This document shows, one piece after another, positions 17,652 to 27,350 of a stretch of 62,474 nucleotides of DNA. Every line of letters starts with the position of its first letter. The stretch's first letter is position 1. Source of the stretch: Deltaproteobacteria bacterium. GTDB lineage: Bacteria > Myxococcota_A > UBA9160 > SMWR01. The stretch spans positions 1 through 62,474 of the forward strand of contig JAFDDG010000020.1 of the NCBI GenBank assembly GCA_019310965.1, in the 5' to 3' direction. The translations under genes and the position numbers were made by a program. Below the pieces are notes generated by a model, which did not search any database, had not been told where the DNA came from, and was given only the letters and a program-made list of their open reading frames with translations.

Positions 17652-18912
17652 TGCGGTCGAAGCCCGTGTAGGCCTGCAGCGCCGTGGGCACGCTGACCGA
17701 GCCGTCCTGCTGTTGATGGTTCTCGAGCAATGCAATCAGCACTCGTGGCACGGCGACGGCGGTGCCGTTCAATGTGTGCACCAGTGCATTTTTTTTCGCA
17801 TCGCTTCGGCGATAGCGCGCCTTCAAGCGCCGTGCCTGGAAATCGGTGCAGTTGCTGGTGCTCGTCACCTCACCGTATTCGCCGCTCTCGCCGCGCCCCG
17901 GCATCCAGGCCTCGATGTCGAACTTGCGGTAGGCGGGAGCTCCGAGGTCGCCGGTGGCGATGTCGATCACGTGGTACGGCACCTCGAGCGCCTGCATGAT
18001 GCGCTCCTCGATGGCGAGCATCTCCTCGTGCAGGTCGTCGGATTGCTCCGGCGTTGTGAAGGCGAAGAGCTCCACTTTCGAGAACTGGTGCACGCGGTAG
18101 AGCCCCTTGCTCTCGCGCCCGTGGGAGCCGGCCTCGGTGCGGAAGCAGTGCGACACGCCGCCGAGCCGTAGCGGCAGCTCGCTCTCTTCGAAGATCGTTT
18201 CGCTGCCGAGCCCGCCCAGCGTGATCTCGGCGGTGGCGACCAGGTCCAGGTCCGTGTCGGCGATCGAGTAGATCTGCGTCTCTTCACCGCGCGGGCTGAA
18301 GGCCAGGTTGTCGACGACGCTGCGGCGCGCGAGATCGGGCGTCGCGTGCGGCGTGTAGCCAGCTTCCCGGGCCACCTCGAGCGCGAAGCGCAGCAACGCC
18401 AGCTCGAGCAGTACCGCCTCGTTCTTCAGGTAATAGAACTTCTGCCCCGTCACCTTCGATGCGGATTCGAAGTCGAGGAGCTCGAGTGCGCGGCCGAGCT
18501 CGAGGTGATCGCGGGGCGCGAAGTCGAACGCCCGCGGCGTGCCCACCTTCTTCAGCTCGCGAAAATCCTGTTCGCCGCCGGTCGGTGATTCCGGGTGAAC
18601 GAAGTTGGGGATGCCGAGCAGCAAGATCTCGAAGGCCCGCTCGGCATCGACGAGCTGCGGCTCGAGGGCCGCGGCCTCCTCCTTGATGGCCCGGCCGGCG
18701 AGCCCGTGGGCCTTGCGCTCCTCCGGCGGCAGCTGCTTGCCTGCCGCCTGGTGCTCGTTGCGCTTGCGGCTGCACGCCTCCAGCGCCACGCGCAGGCGCT
18801 GGGCCTCGTCCCGGGCCGCAATGGTGGCATCGAGGTCAGCGGTCACGCCGCGCCGCCGACAGCTCTCGGCGATTTCGTCGCGGCGCTCCGAGAGCAAGCG
18901 AGGATCGAGCAT
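17638..18912 (-). CDS. serS: Seryl-tRNA synthetase
   Basis: 424 aa, typical length. ATG 18912 begins MLDPRLLSERRDEIAESCR, the start of the coiled-coil tRNA-binding arm. Class II core: motif 2 around FRTEAGSHGRESKGLYRVHQF and motif 3 around LNGTAVAVPRVLIALLENHQ; the conserved TSTSNCTDFQARRL is present. It charges both tRNA(Ser) and tRNA(Sec), which makes the overlap with selB functionally sensible. The gene is divergent from dusB, with 164 bp between. Confidence 0.97.
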   Translation of the reverse strand: MLDPRLLSERRDEIAESCRRRGVTADLDATIAARDEAQRLRVALEACSRKRNEHQAAGKQLPPEERKAHGLAGRAIKEEAAALEPQLVDAERAFEILLLGIPNFVHPESPTGGEQDFRELKKVGTPRAFDFAPRDHLELGRALELLDFESASKVTGQKFYYLKNEAVLLELALLRFALEVAREAGYTPHATPDLARRSVVDNLAFSPRGEETQIYSIADTDLDLVATAEITLGGLGSETIFEESELPLRLGGVSHCFRTEAGSHGRESKGLYRVHQFSKVELFAFTTPEQSDDLHEEMLAIEERIMQALEVPYHVIDIATGDLGAPAYRKFDIEAWMPGRGESGEYGEVTSTSNCTDFQARRLKARYRRSDAKKNALVHTLNGTAVAVPRVLIALLENHQQQDGSVSVPTALQAYTGFDRIGPR

Positions 18913-19076
18913 CGGTCGGAGCAAAGCACAGCTGCTGGGGGGCAGCCATCCGGTCCGTCGGCCCGCGGTGATGCCGAGCGGCCTGTGCACGCCCGGGGAG
19001 GCTCCTGCGTCGCCGAGACCTCGGGGTTTCTGACGGTCGCCGGGCCGAAGCCTGCGGGTTTTGCCACTCTCTGAAC

Positions 19077-20261
19077 GTGAATCCCGTCTACATCGGAGAA
19101 CGCAATCGCGGTGTGGCGCCGGCGGCTCCCGGCGAGTTCGCACCGCTGCGCATCGGGCCGCTGCTGCCCGACGTGCCGGTGGTGCTGGCGCCCATGGCGG
19201 GCATCACCAATCCGCCGTTTCGCAGCCTGTGCCGCAGCTTTGGCGCCGGGCTCTATGTGAGCGAGATGATCACGGCGCGCGCGCTCGTCGAAGGAAACGC
19301 CAAGACCCTGCGTCTGGCGGGCTTTGCCCCCGACGAGAAGCCGCGCAGCCTGCAGCTCTACGCGGTCGACGCGCATTACACCGGCGAAGCGGTGCGCTGG
19401 CTCGTCGGCGAGGGCCACGTCGATCACATCGACCTCAACTTCGGCTGCCCCGTGCGCAAGGTGACTCGCCGCGGCGGTGGAGCCGCGATTCCCCTGAAGC
19501 GCAACCTGCTGCGCAGCATCGTGCGCGCCGCCGTGTGTGCGGCGGAGGACATTCCCGTCACCATCAAGTTCCGTATCGGCGTCGATGACCGGTACCGCAC
19601 CTCGCTCGATACCGGCCGCATCGGCGAGGACGAGGGCTGTGCTGCAGTGGCGCTGCATGCGCGCACAGCCGCCCAGCTCTACGACGGCGAGGCCGAGTGG
19701 GAGGCCATCGCCGAGCTCAAGCAGGCGGTGCGCAGCATCCCCGTGCTCGGCAACGGCGACATCTGGGAGGCCTGGGACGCGCTGCGCATGCTGCGCGAGA
19801 CCGGCTGCGACGGCGTGGTGGTGGGACGCGGCTGTCTCGGGCGCCCGTGGCTGTTTCGCGATCTCGCCGACCTCTTCGCGGGCCGCGAGCCCGAAGATCC
19901 GCCCCACTTCGGCGAGGTGGCCCGCGTGATGCGAGACCACGCTGGGCGCCTGGCGGAGTGGATGGGCCCGCGCTTCGGCGTGCGCAACTTCCGCAAGCAC
20001 GCGACCTGGTACACCAAGGGCTTTCCGGGCAGTGCGCGCCTGCGCGATGCGCTGATTCGCATCGAAACTCTCGCCGAACTCGCTGCCATCCTCGAGCGCG
20101 TCGACCCCGACGAGCGCTTTCCGCCCTCGGCCATGCGCCTGCCTCGCGGCAAGCGCGGCGGGCGCCAGAAGGTGGCTTTGCCCGAGGGCTACCTCGACGA
20201 GCTCGACGATGCCACGCCCCCGGCCGGCGAGCTCGCCGCCGCGGCAGAGTCCGGCGGCTGA
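19077..20261 (+). CDS. dusB: tRNA-dihydrouridine synthase (DusB-like)
   Basis: 394 aa FMN enzyme that reduces uridine to dihydrouridine in tRNA D-loops. The TIM-barrel begins VVLAPMAGITNPPFR. DLNFGCPVRKVTRRGGGAA carries the catalytic Cys, followed by VTIKFRIGVDD, VALHARTAAQLYDGEA, IPVLGNGDIWEAWDAL and GCDGVVVGRGCLGRPWLF for FMN phosphate binding. About 40 extra charged residues at the C-terminus (PRGKRGGRQKVALPEGY) are unusual. GTG start. The Dus subfamily is a best guess. Confidence 0.9.
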   Translation: MNPVYIGERNRGVAPAAPGEFAPLRIGPLLPDVPVVLAPMAGITNPPFRSLCRSFGAGLYVSEMITARALVEGNAKTLRLAGFAPDEKPRSLQLYAVDAHYTGEAVRWLVGEGHVDHIDLNFGCPVRKVTRRGGGAAIPLKRNLLRSIVRAAVCAAEDIPVTIKFRIGVDDRYRTSLDTGRIGEDEGCAAVALHARTAAQLYDGEAEWEAIAELKQAVRSIPVLGNGDIWEAWDALRMLRETGCDGVVVGRGCLGRPWLFRDLADLFAGREPEDPPHFGEVARVMRDHAGRLAEWMGPRFGVRNFRKHATWYTKGFPGSARLRDALIRIETLAELAAILERVDPDERFPPSAMRLPRGKRGGRQKVALPEGYLDELDDATPPAGELAAAAESGG

Positions 20262-20283
20262 GAACCCGAGAGCGGGGAACGCG

Positions 20284-20321
20284 GAAAAAAGCGGGGATGC
20301 CCGTACCTATTGCCTTTTTTC
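20284..20321. terminator. Candidate bidirectional terminator hairpin between dusB and crcB
   Basis: GAAAAAAG at 20284-20291 and CTTTTTTC at 20314-20321 form a perfect 8-bp inverted repeat around a 22-nt loop. The run of A on one side and T on the other gives a U-tract in either direction. It sits between two convergent genes (dusB ends 20261, crcB ends 20395). The 29-nt stretch 20293-20321 begins GGGGA and ends CTTTTTTC, like each arm of the inverted repeat at 57493-57585. Confidence 0.5.
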
Positions 20322-20394
20322 GTCGGCGTCGGGGCACGCGCCATGTAGCTCGTTCCCGAACCAGGCCATCACGTCTTGGGCAAGCACGCTCCCG

Positions 20395-20766
20395 CTAGCC
20401 GCCAGCCAGCCGGTGGCCCACCCAGACGGCCAGGATCGCAAGCCCGCTGCTCAGCACCACGTTCGCGGTGGCCTGTGCCCAGGCGCCGCTCTCGAGCAGG
20501 GAGACGGTCTCGAGGCCGAAGGTCGAGAAGGTGGTGAAGCCGCCGAGGAGCCCCACCAGGACCGCGAAGCGGTACTCCTCGCGCAGGGGGAAGCTCCCGG
20601 TGAATACGGTCGCCAGGTAGCCGATGGCGAAGCAGCCAACCACGTTCACGAGCAGCGTGCCGACCGGGAAAGATGAGGGGGCGATGCGCCCGACCGTGGT
20701 ATGCACGCCGTAGCGGGCCAGCGCGCCGAGGCCTCCGCCGCCGAAGATCAATGCGAGCTTGAGCAC
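20395..20766 (-). CDS. crcB: Fluoride channel/exporter CrcB (FluC)
   Basis: 123 aa, four membrane helices. It forms a dual-topology dimer that exports F-. Motifs: GGGGLGALARYGV near the start, FPVGTLLVNVVGCFAIGYL with the conserved Asn, EYRFAVLVGLLGGFTTFSTF with the GGFTTFST signature of the Na+ and F- site. GTG start at 20766 with a GGGAG SD at 20774-20778. No fluoride riboswitch could be recognised in the 81 bp before it. Confidence 0.93.
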   Translation of the reverse strand: MLKLALIFGGGGLGALARYGVHTTVGRIAPSSFPVGTLLVNVVGCFAIGYLATVFTGSFPLREEYRFAVLVGLLGGFTTFSTFGLETVSLLESGAWAQATANVVLSSGLAILAVWVGHRLAGG

Positions 20767-20847
20767 GGTCGTCTCCCGAGCGAGGCCCGCCAGGGTAGCT
20801 GCCGCCGATCGGCGGCGCCGGACCGGGTGCTGGCATCCGCCGCAGTG

Positions 20848-22215
20848 ATGGCATACAAGGCGGGTGTCGTGGGCCGCCCGCACCTTCCCCGCTTCCTCGT
20901 CTTCGCAGCTGCGCTGTTGCTGGCCTGTGGCGCGCCGCGGCCGCCGAGCTTCGTGGTGTTGCTGGTCGATACCCTGCGGCTCGATCGGCTGCACTTTGCG
21001 GCGCCCGGTGCGCCGCAGACGCCCGCCTTCGACCGCCTGCGCGCGGAGAGCGTCTGGTTCGAGCGCGCCTATGCCAACTCTTCCTGGACGTTGCCGTCGG
21101 TGGCGTCGCTTCTGCTCGCACAGCTGCCCTCCGAACACCGCGTCGCGAGCTGGGGGGCTCGCCTTGCCTCGGATCAGGTGACGTTGCCCGATGTGCTGCG
21201 CTCCGCGGGCTATCGCACGGCGATGTTCACGGCCAACCGCATCATTGCCGGCGGGCGTGGCTTCGTGGGCCGCTTCGACGCGGGCGCGCTCGTCGAAGAC
21301 CCGGAGTTCAGCGGCGAGCTGCACACGGAGGCGGCGTTTGCGAGTGCTGAGGCCGTCGCCGAACGTTCTCTCGACTGGCTCGCCGGCGTGCGCGAGCAGC
21401 GGGGCACGCCGTACCTGTTGCTGCTTCACTTCATGGAGCCCCACGCGCCCTACCCCTGCCCGCGCGCTGCGGACGCCGATTGCTCCGAGGTGGTAGAGGC
21501 GCTCAACCAGCGCCTGTTGGGCTTCGACTGGGATTTCCCCGCCGCGGATCGAGCGCGCATCGACGCCTCCTACGACGCAGGGGTTGCGCAGATGGACGCG
21601 GCGCTCGCTGCGCTGCTCGAGACGCTCGCGGTTTCTGGCGTGCTCAACGAGGCCTGGTTGGTCTTGTTGGCCGACCACGGGGAGCTCCTCGGTGAAGACG
21701 ATCTCTACCTGCACGGTCGTTCGCTGGCCGAGCCGTTGGTGCGCGTACCGCTGCTTTTCCGCCCGCCCGGCGGCGGTCGCGGGGCTCGCGTCGATACGCC
21801 TGTTTCGCTGGTCGGTGTTGCGCCGACGCTGCTCGAGCTGGCCGGGCGTCCCGCCCCCGCGGCGTTTCGGGGGCGCAGCTTTGCCGCGGCGTTGCGGGGC
21901 GAAGCGCTCGCGCCCGAGCCGGTGGTGGTCGAGCTGCCGCAGGTGCGCCCGACGCCAGACCCGCGTCGTCGCCACGTGTATGCATTGGTCGATGCCGAGG
22001 AGACGTGGCTGGTCGCGCCGGACGGCAGCGTCGAACGGCGCGCTCGCGCCGGCAGGCGGACCGCAGCGCCGCGGTCTGCGGACCGCGCCGCCCTCGACGC
22101 ACACCTCTCGGCCCGGGGCCTGGCCTTCGATCCGGCGGCGTATTCGGGAGCCGAGTTCGAGGAACCGTCCCAGGAGATGCTCGATGCGCTTCAGCGCCTC
22201 GGCTACGTCGAGTAG
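20848..22215 (+). CDS. Sulfatase-like (alkaline phosphatase superfamily) lipoprotein
   Basis: 455 aa. The N-terminal hydrophobic segment RFLVFAAALLLAC ends in a lipobox-like LLAC, so it is probably a lipid-anchored periplasmic hydrolase. Metal-site motifs: VVLLVDTLRLDRL at the N-terminus and LLADHGELLGEDD. The nucleophile region reads SSWTLPSVASLL, with Thr where classical sulfatases have Cys or Ser. This suggests either a phosphoester hydrolase/phosphotransferase or a sulfatase-fold enzyme that does not use formylglycine. Substrate unknown. ATG 20848 is chosen; GTG 20845 lies directly upstream. Confidence 0.75.
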   Translation: MAYKAGVVGRPHLPRFLVFAAALLLACGAPRPPSFVVLLVDTLRLDRLHFAAPGAPQTPAFDRLRAESVWFERAYANSSWTLPSVASLLLAQLPSEHRVASWGARLASDQVTLPDVLRSAGYRTAMFTANRIIAGGRGFVGRFDAGALVEDPEFSGELHTEAAFASAEAVAERSLDWLAGVREQRGTPYLLLLHFMEPHAPYPCPRAADADCSEVVEALNQRLLGFDWDFPAADRARIDASYDAGVAQMDAALAALLETLAVSGVLNEAWLVLLADHGELLGEDDLYLHGRSLAEPLVRVPLLFRPPGGGRGARVDTPVSLVGVAPTLLELAGRPAPAAFRGRSFAAALRGEALAPEPVVVELPQVRPTPDPRRRHVYALVDAEETWLVAPDGSVERRARAGRRTAAPRSADRAALDAHLSARGLAFDPAAYSGAEFEEPSQEMLDALQRLGYVE

Positions 22216-22217
22216 CG

Positions 22218-23099
22218 CTACGCGTCGGGCGAACGTCGCCCGAGTTCGTCGGGCGGAATCCGGTAGAGCTCGGCGCAGAACTCGCAGCGCACCTCGAGGG
22301 TCTCTTCGGTCGCGACGATCTCGCGGATCTCCTCGCGGCCCAGCAGCAGCGCCGCGCGGATCACGCGTTCCGAGTCGCAGGGACAGCTGAAGCGCGGTTC
22401 GATGGTCTGGCAGGTTTCGCGGCGCACGTCGCCCAACAAGCGCGCGAGAATTTCCTCCACCGTCGCGCCATCGCGTAGCAGCTCCGAGGGATGCAGTGTC
22501 TCGACGACGCGCTGCTCGAAATCGGCCAACACCGTATCGGCGGCGCCGGGCAGGCTCTGCACCAGGTAGCCGCCAGCCGCTTCCACCTTTCCGTCGCGGC
22601 CAAGGTACACACCAAGTGCCACGGCGGAGGGTTTCTGCTCGCTCTCCAGCAGGTAGCGCGCCAGATCCTGCGCAATCTCTCCCTCGACGATGGGTACGAT
22701 GCCCGCGTAGGGGCGCTTCCAGCTCGCGTGGTTGCGCTCGACGTGTAGCTCGCCAAAGCCGATGGCGTCGCAGATGCCCAGGTGCTCCCCGCGCAGCGGC
22801 ACGTCCGTCGTCGGGTTCGCCGCGTAGCCGCGCACCGCGCCGTCGGAATCTGCGGTGACCAACAGCGTGCCGAGAGGGCCGTTGCCGCGCACGCGCAGCT
22901 GCACGCGTTCGCCGTCCTGCCCCTCGGAGGCCAGCAGGAGCCCCCCCATCAGCGCGCGACCCAGGGCGACGGTGGCCGTGGGCGACGTGCCGTGGCGTTG
23001 CGCCGCCTCGCGCACCAGGTTCGCCGCCGACAGCACACGGACCGAGACGCAGCCGTCGAGGGCGAAGGTCCGAAGCAGCGCGTCCCGCAGCCGTTCCAC
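22218..23099 (-). CDS. hslO: Redox-regulated chaperone Hsp33
   Basis: 293 aa. The holdase is activated by oxidation of a C-terminal zinc site, seen here as C-x-C (SCPCDSERV) and C-x2-C (CEFC). The N-terminal domain shows the family segments RDALLRTFALDG and ALGRALMGGLLLASEGQDGERV. GTG start at 23099. It is convergent with the sulfatase gene (2-bp gap) and divergent from the FAD dehydrogenase, 149 bp away. Confidence 0.94.
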   Translation of the reverse strand: MERLRDALLRTFALDGCVSVRVLSAANLVREAAQRHGTSPTATVALGRALMGGLLLASEGQDGERVQLRVRGNGPLGTLLVTADSDGAVRGYAANPTTDVPLRGEHLGICDAIGFGELHVERNHASWKRPYAGIVPIVEGEIAQDLARYLLESEQKPSAVALGVYLGRDGKVEAAGGYLVQSLPGAADTVLADFEQRVVETLHPSELLRDGATVEEILARLLGDVRRETCQTIEPRFSCPCDSERVIRAALLLGREEIREIVATEETLEVRCEFCAELYRIPPDELGRRSPDA

Positions 23100-23248
23100 G
23101 CCGCAAGCATAGCTGTGCTGGGGGCCGGCGAACGCCGCATGACGCCGGCTCCGCGGGCCACGCTCTGTGCCTCGAAAAAAGGGCTTCCGGCTCGCGCGAT
23201 TTTGGCGTATTCCTGAGCCCGCTGACGGTCCGCAAACCAGGAGTACCC

Positions 23249-24685
23249 ATGGCCACAGGCATCTGCAGACCCGAAGACATCTCCAAGTGGGAGCGCGAAG
23301 TCGACGTGATCGTCGTCGGGCTCGGCGCAGCCGGCGCAGCGGTGGCACTCGAAGCCTCCGCGGCGGGCGCGGAGACCTTGGTGCTCGAGCGTGCCGGCGG
23401 TGGCGGCGGCACCTCTGCCCTGTCGGGCGGCGTGCTCTATCTCGGTGGAGGCACCGCGTTGCAGAAGGCCTGCGGCTTCGAGGATTCGCAGGAAGAGATG
23501 TTCAAGTATCTGTTGGCCACGGTCGGCGAGGCACCGGACGAGGAGAAGCTCCGGCTCTACTGTGAACAGTCCTGCGAGCATTACGACTGGCTCGTCGCGC
23601 AGGGCGTTCCTTTCAACCCCGTCTTCTACTATGGCTGCAGCGGTGAGCCGCCGACGACGGATGGGCTGGTCTGGTCGGGCTCGGAACGTTCCTATCCCTA
23701 CTGCGAAATTGCGAAACCCGCGCCGAGGGGTCACGTGCCGGCTCGCGAAAATGTGGCGGGCCCTCTGTTGATGCAGAAACTCTGCGAAGCCGTCGACGCG
23801 AGCCCGGCGGAGGTGGCGACGAACCATCGCTGCGTCGAGCTCGTGCAGGAGGCGGACGGCCTCGTCGTCGGCGTCGTGGCCCAGACGTTGGGTGAACGGC
23901 GTGCCTTTCGCGCGCGGCGCGGCGTCGTTCTCACCACGGGCGGTTTCATTCTAGAGGACCGCATGCTCGACAAGTACATGCCGTTCGTGAAGGGCGTGCA
24001 CCTGCGCGTGGCTGCGGACGGGGACGACGGCTCGGGCATCAGGCTGGGGATCGCGGCGGGGGCTTCGACCAGTCACATGGACAAGGCATCGATCTCGTTG
24101 CCGGTCACCCAGCCGTGGGGCCTCAAACGCGGCATCCTGGTCAACGCTCGGGGCCAGCGTTTCGTCGACGAGAGCTGCTACTACGGGGATGTCGGTGAGG
24201 CGGCGCTTTATCACAACGACGGTCATGCCTGGCTCATCGTCGATGACGAGATATTCGAGCAGCCGGAGTATCCGCCGCGTGAGGTCTCGGCGGTGGGCGA
24301 GTCACCCGCTGAGCTCGAGCGGGAGCTCGGTCTGCCGGAGGGCAGCCTCGAGGCAACGCTCGCGCTCTACAACCGTCACGCAGAGAGCAAGAGCGACCCC
24401 GTCTTCCACAAGACGGAGGAGTACGTGCAGCCGATCGTGAATCCGCCTTTCGGCGCGTTCGACTGCAACGTCGAGTCGTCCCTCTACGCGGCGTTCACGC
24501 TCGGTGGGCTCGAATGCGATATCGACGGGCGCATTCTCGACCCGGAGGGCAATGCTATTGCCGGGCTCTACGGTGCCGGCCGCGCGACCTCCGCGCTCTC
24601 GACCGGTGGCTATTCGAGCGGCCTCTCGCTGGGCGACGGCACCTTCTTCGGTCGGCGCGCCGGGCGCGCCGCCGCGGCCGGCTGA
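23249..24685 (+). CDS. FAD-dependent dehydrogenase of the KstD/fumarate-reductase flavoprotein family
   Basis: 478 aa. N-terminal FAD-binding motif DVIVVGLGAAGAAVALEA (GxGxxG) with ERAGGGGGTSALSGG. A cap domain (residues ~120-330) contains the hydride-transfer region, and the C-terminal FAD segment is GLYGAGRATSALSTGGYSSG. Relatives include 3-ketosteroid delta1-dehydrogenases and urocanate/fumarate reductases. The order of motifs fits this superfamily, but the substrate cannot be read from sequence. ATG start with AGGAG 5 nt upstream. Stand-alone gene. Confidence 0.78.
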   Translation: MATGICRPEDISKWEREVDVIVVGLGAAGAAVALEASAAGAETLVLERAGGGGGTSALSGGVLYLGGGTALQKACGFEDSQEEMFKYLLATVGEAPDEEKLRLYCEQSCEHYDWLVAQGVPFNPVFYYGCSGEPPTTDGLVWSGSERSYPYCEIAKPAPRGHVPARENVAGPLLMQKLCEAVDASPAEVATNHRCVELVQEADGLVVGVVAQTLGERRAFRARRGVVLTTGGFILEDRMLDKYMPFVKGVHLRVAADGDDGSGIRLGIAAGASTSHMDKASISLPVTQPWGLKRGILVNARGQRFVDESCYYGDVGEAALYHNDGHAWLIVDDEIFEQPEYPPREVSAVGESPAELERELGLPEGSLEATLALYNRHAESKSDPVFHKTEEYVQPIVNPPFGAFDCNVESSLYAAFTLGGLECDIDGRILDPEGNAIAGLYGAGRATSALSTGGYSSGLSLGDGTFFGRRAGRAAAAG

Positions 24686-24749
24686 GTGAGACTCGAGCGG
24701 CGTTGCGCGCCAGCGGCTGCGAGGCGCCCTGCGCGGGACGGCGGTACGA

Positions 24750-26402
24750 CTACCCCTTCTCTTCGATCTGTACCAGAGGGTCGCCCTTTGCGATGAGGTC
24801 CGCGTAGAAATCGTTGCCCTTGTCGTCGACCACGATGAAGGCCGGGAAGTCTTTGACTTCGATGCGCCAGATTGCCTCCATGCCCAGCTCCTCGAACTCC
24901 TGCACCGCGACGCTCTTGATCGAGTGTTCGGCGAGTCGTGCCGCCGGGCCGCCAATGGATCCGAGGTAGAAGCCGCCCCATTTTTTGCAGGCGTCGCGCA
25001 CCTGCAGACTGCGGTTGCCCTTGGCCAGCATCACCATGCTGCCGCCCCGGCTCTGGAAGAGGTCGACGTAGCTGTCCATGCGGCCGGCGGTGGTCGGGCC
25101 AAACGAGCCCGACGGAAGCCCGTCGGGCTTCTTGGCCGGACCGGCGTAGTAGACCATGTGGTCCTTGAGGTACTGGGGCAGGTCGTCGCCGGCGTCCAGT
25201 CTTTCCTTCAGCTTTGCGTGTGCGATATCGCGCGCCACGACCATGGTGCCGCTGAGCGAGAGCTGCGTCGTCACCGGGTGCTTCGAGAGCTCCGCCAGGA
25301 TCTCGGTCATCGGGCGGTTCAAGTCGATCTGCACGATCTCGCCGGGCAGCTGGGTCTCGCTGACCTCCGGGAGATATCTGGCGGGGTTCGTCTCGAGCTG
25401 TTCCAGGAAGATGCCGTCGCGGTTGATCTTGGCCTTGATCTGGCGGTCTGCCGAACACGAGACGCCCATGCCGACCGGGCAGGACGCACCGTGGCGCGGC
25501 AGGCGGATGACGCGCACGTCGTGTGCGAAGTACTTTCCTCCGAACTGAGCGCCGATGCCCGTCTCGGCGCACAGCTTCAGCACTTTCTCCTCGAGGTCGC
25601 GGTCTCGGAATGCGCGCCCGGATTCGCTGCCGCTGGTCGGCAGCTCGTCCAGGTAGTGACAGCTCGCGAGCTTCACCGTCTTCATGGTGAACTCGGCGGA
25701 CGGTCCGCCGATCACCAGCGCCAGGTGGTAGGGCGGGCAGGCCGACGTGCCGATGCTGCGAATCTTCTCGGCGATGAAGCCGAGCAGCGACTCCGGATTC
25801 AAGAGCGCCTTCGTCTCCTGGAAGAGAGATGATTTGTTCGCCGAGCCCCCGCCCTTGGCGACGAAGAGGAACTCGTACTCGTCGCCGGGCTCGGCGTAGA
25901 GTTCGATCTGTGCCGGCAAGTTCGTGGCGGTGTTCGTCTCCTGGTACATGTCGAGGGGCGCCATCTGCGAGTAGCGCAGGTTGCGTTCCTGGTAGGTCTG
26001 GTAGATGCCGCGGGCAAGCGCAGCGCCGTCGTCGCCGCCGGTGAGCACGCGCTCGCCCTTGTGCCCCATCACGATGGCGGTGCCGGTGTCCTGGCAGCTC
26101 GGCAGCACGCGGCCGGCGGCGATGTTCGCGTTCTTCAGCAGCTCGAGCGCGACGAAGCGGTCGTTGTCCGAGGCCTCCGGGTCATCGAAGATGTGCGCCA
26201 GGTGCGCCAGGTGGCCCGGGCGCAGCAGGAAGGAGACATCGTCGAGGGCTGCGGCCGCGAGTCGCGTCAGCGCGTCGGGGCTGACGCGCAGGTACTCCTG
26301 GCCGTCGAGCGCGACGCTCGAGATGCCGTCGCTTCCGAGAGAACGGTAGGGGGTGGTGTCGGGGCCCAGCTCGAATAGCGGCTGGTACTCGAATTCGCTC
26401 AT
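24750..26402 (-). CDS. fumA: Fumarate hydratase, class I (iron-sulfur)
   Basis: 550 aa, one-polypeptide class I form with fused alpha and beta domains. It interconverts fumarate and malate in the TCA cycle. Seen: [18 protein letters not shown] with the first cluster Cys, [37 protein letters not shown], and in the beta domain [17 protein letters not shown] and [18 protein letters not shown]. [4Fe-4S]-dependent, so oxygen-sensitive. ATG 26402 matches the family start ([13 protein letters not shown]). Confidence 0.94.
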   Translation of the reverse strand: MSEFEYQPLFELGPDTTPYRSLGSDGISSVALDGQEYLRVSPDALTRLAAAALDDVSFLLRPGHLAHLAHIFDDPEASDNDRFVALELLKNANIAAGRVLPSCQDTGTAIVMGHKGERVLTGGDDGAALARGIYQTYQERNLRYSQMAPLDMYQETNTATNLPAQIELYAEPGDEYEFLFVAKGGGSANKSSLFQETKALLNPESLLGFIAEKIRSIGTSACPPYHLALVIGGPSAEFTMKTVKLASCHYLDELPTSGSESGRAFRDRDLEEKVLKLCAETGIGAQFGGKYFAHDVRVIRLPRHGASCPVGMGVSCSADRQIKAKINRDGIFLEQLETNPARYLPEVSETQLPGEIVQIDLNRPMTEILAELSKHPVTTQLSLSGTMVVARDIAHAKLKERLDAGDDLPQYLKDHMVYYAGPAKKPDGLPSGSFGPTTAGRMDSYVDLFQSRGGSMVMLAKGNRSLQVRDACKKWGGFYLGSIGGPAARLAEHSIKSVAVQEFEELGMEAIWRIEVKDFPAFIVVDDKGNDFYADLIAKGDPLVQIEEKG

Positions 26403-26551
26403 GATCGGGAGCCTCCAGGAGCCGGAACGTAGCACCGGCCGGGCCCGTCAAGATGCGGCGCAGACGCAGCCCGCGCCAATGGCCCGCGGCCGTGATCAGC
26501 AGCACGAGTGCGCTGCTCCGGAGGCCACACAGGGCGGGCTTCTGCCGGCCG

Positions 26552-27232
26552 TCAGCGCTGCAGGATCTTTGCCGCGTTCTTGGAGAACTCTTCGGCGTCT
26601 TCTTCCCGCTCGCCGAGGTTCGGGATCTTGAACGGCACCTCGACGCCTCTCTGGCAGGCCGGTCGCGCCGCCAGCTGCCCGGCCCAGCGCTGCAGGTGGT
26701 CGAGTCCGTCGTTCGAAATTCCCGACCACTTGGAGGTGCGCACCCAGCACCAGTTGGCGATGTCGGCGATGGAGAAGTCACCGGCCAGCCACTCGTTGTC
26801 GGCGAGCGCGCCGTCGAGCACCTCGAACAGGCGGCGGCCCTCGTTCTGGTAGCGAGCGATGGCGCTCGGCAACTTCTCGGGGAAGTAGCGAAAGAAGACG
26901 TTCGCCTGGCCCATCATCGGGCCGACGCCGCCCATCTGGAACATCAGCCACGAGATCACCCGGGCGCGGGCCGCGCGTTCGGTGGGCAGCAGCCTGCCGG
27001 CCATTTCGGCCAGGTAGATCATGATCGCGCCGGACTCGAACACGGGTACGGCGCCGTCGCGATCGACGATGGCCGGGATGCGGCCGTTCGGGTTGATTTC
27101 GAGGAACCAGGGCTCCTTCTGCTCATTTTCCATCATGTTGATGGTGTGCGTCTCGTATGGGATCTCGAGCTCTTCGAGGGTGACGGATGCTTTCCAGCCG
27201 TTCGGCGTGGGGGAAGTGTAGAGATCGATCAT
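26552..27232 (-). CDS. yfcG: Glutathione S-transferase, nu-class YfcG-like disulfide reductase
   Basis: 226 aa. The N-terminal thioredoxin fold [14 protein letters not shown] places Thr9 and Asn11 exactly where E. coli YfcG uses them to bind glutathione instead of a catalytic Tyr or Ser. [12 protein letters not shown] carries the cis-Pro, and [12 protein letters not shown] the glutathione gamma-Glu contact. The all-helical C-terminal domain has the [15 protein letters not shown] signature. Probable role: GSH-dependent disulfide reduction. It precedes fumarase on the same strand by 149 bp. Confidence 0.88.
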   Translation of the reverse strand: MIDLYTSPTPNGWKASVTLEELEIPYETHTINMMENEQKEPWFLEINPNGRIPAIVDRDGAVPVFESGAIMIYLAEMAGRLLPTERAARARVISWLMFQMGGVGPMMGQANVFFRYFPEKLPSAIARYQNEGRRLFEVLDGALADNEWLAGDFSIADIANWCWVRTSKWSGISNDGLDHLQRWAGQLAARPACQRGVEVPFKIPNLGEREEDAEEFSKNAAKILQR

Positions 27233-27350
27233 GGGCCCTCCGGCCCGGCAGCATTGGCCGGGCGCGCTGGCCGCAGTATATGGCCTCGCGCTGCGTGGTT
27301 GCGCACCGGGGTGCATCGGGCGGATCATGCCGTCAGTGGGGTACGAGCGG

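Noticed and set aside
20767..20847. Fluoride riboswitch before crcB
   Set aside because: No match to the conserved pseudoknot sequences in the 81-bp gap.
20395..23412. 1005-codon minus-strand frame spanning crcB to hslO
   Set aside because: Only its last 123 codons (crcB) make sense; the rest overlaps the sulfatase and hslO genes in wrong frames.
26498..26517. AGCAGC/GCTGCT hairpin after the GST gene
   Set aside because: Only 6 bp, no T-tract, and common by chance at this GC content.
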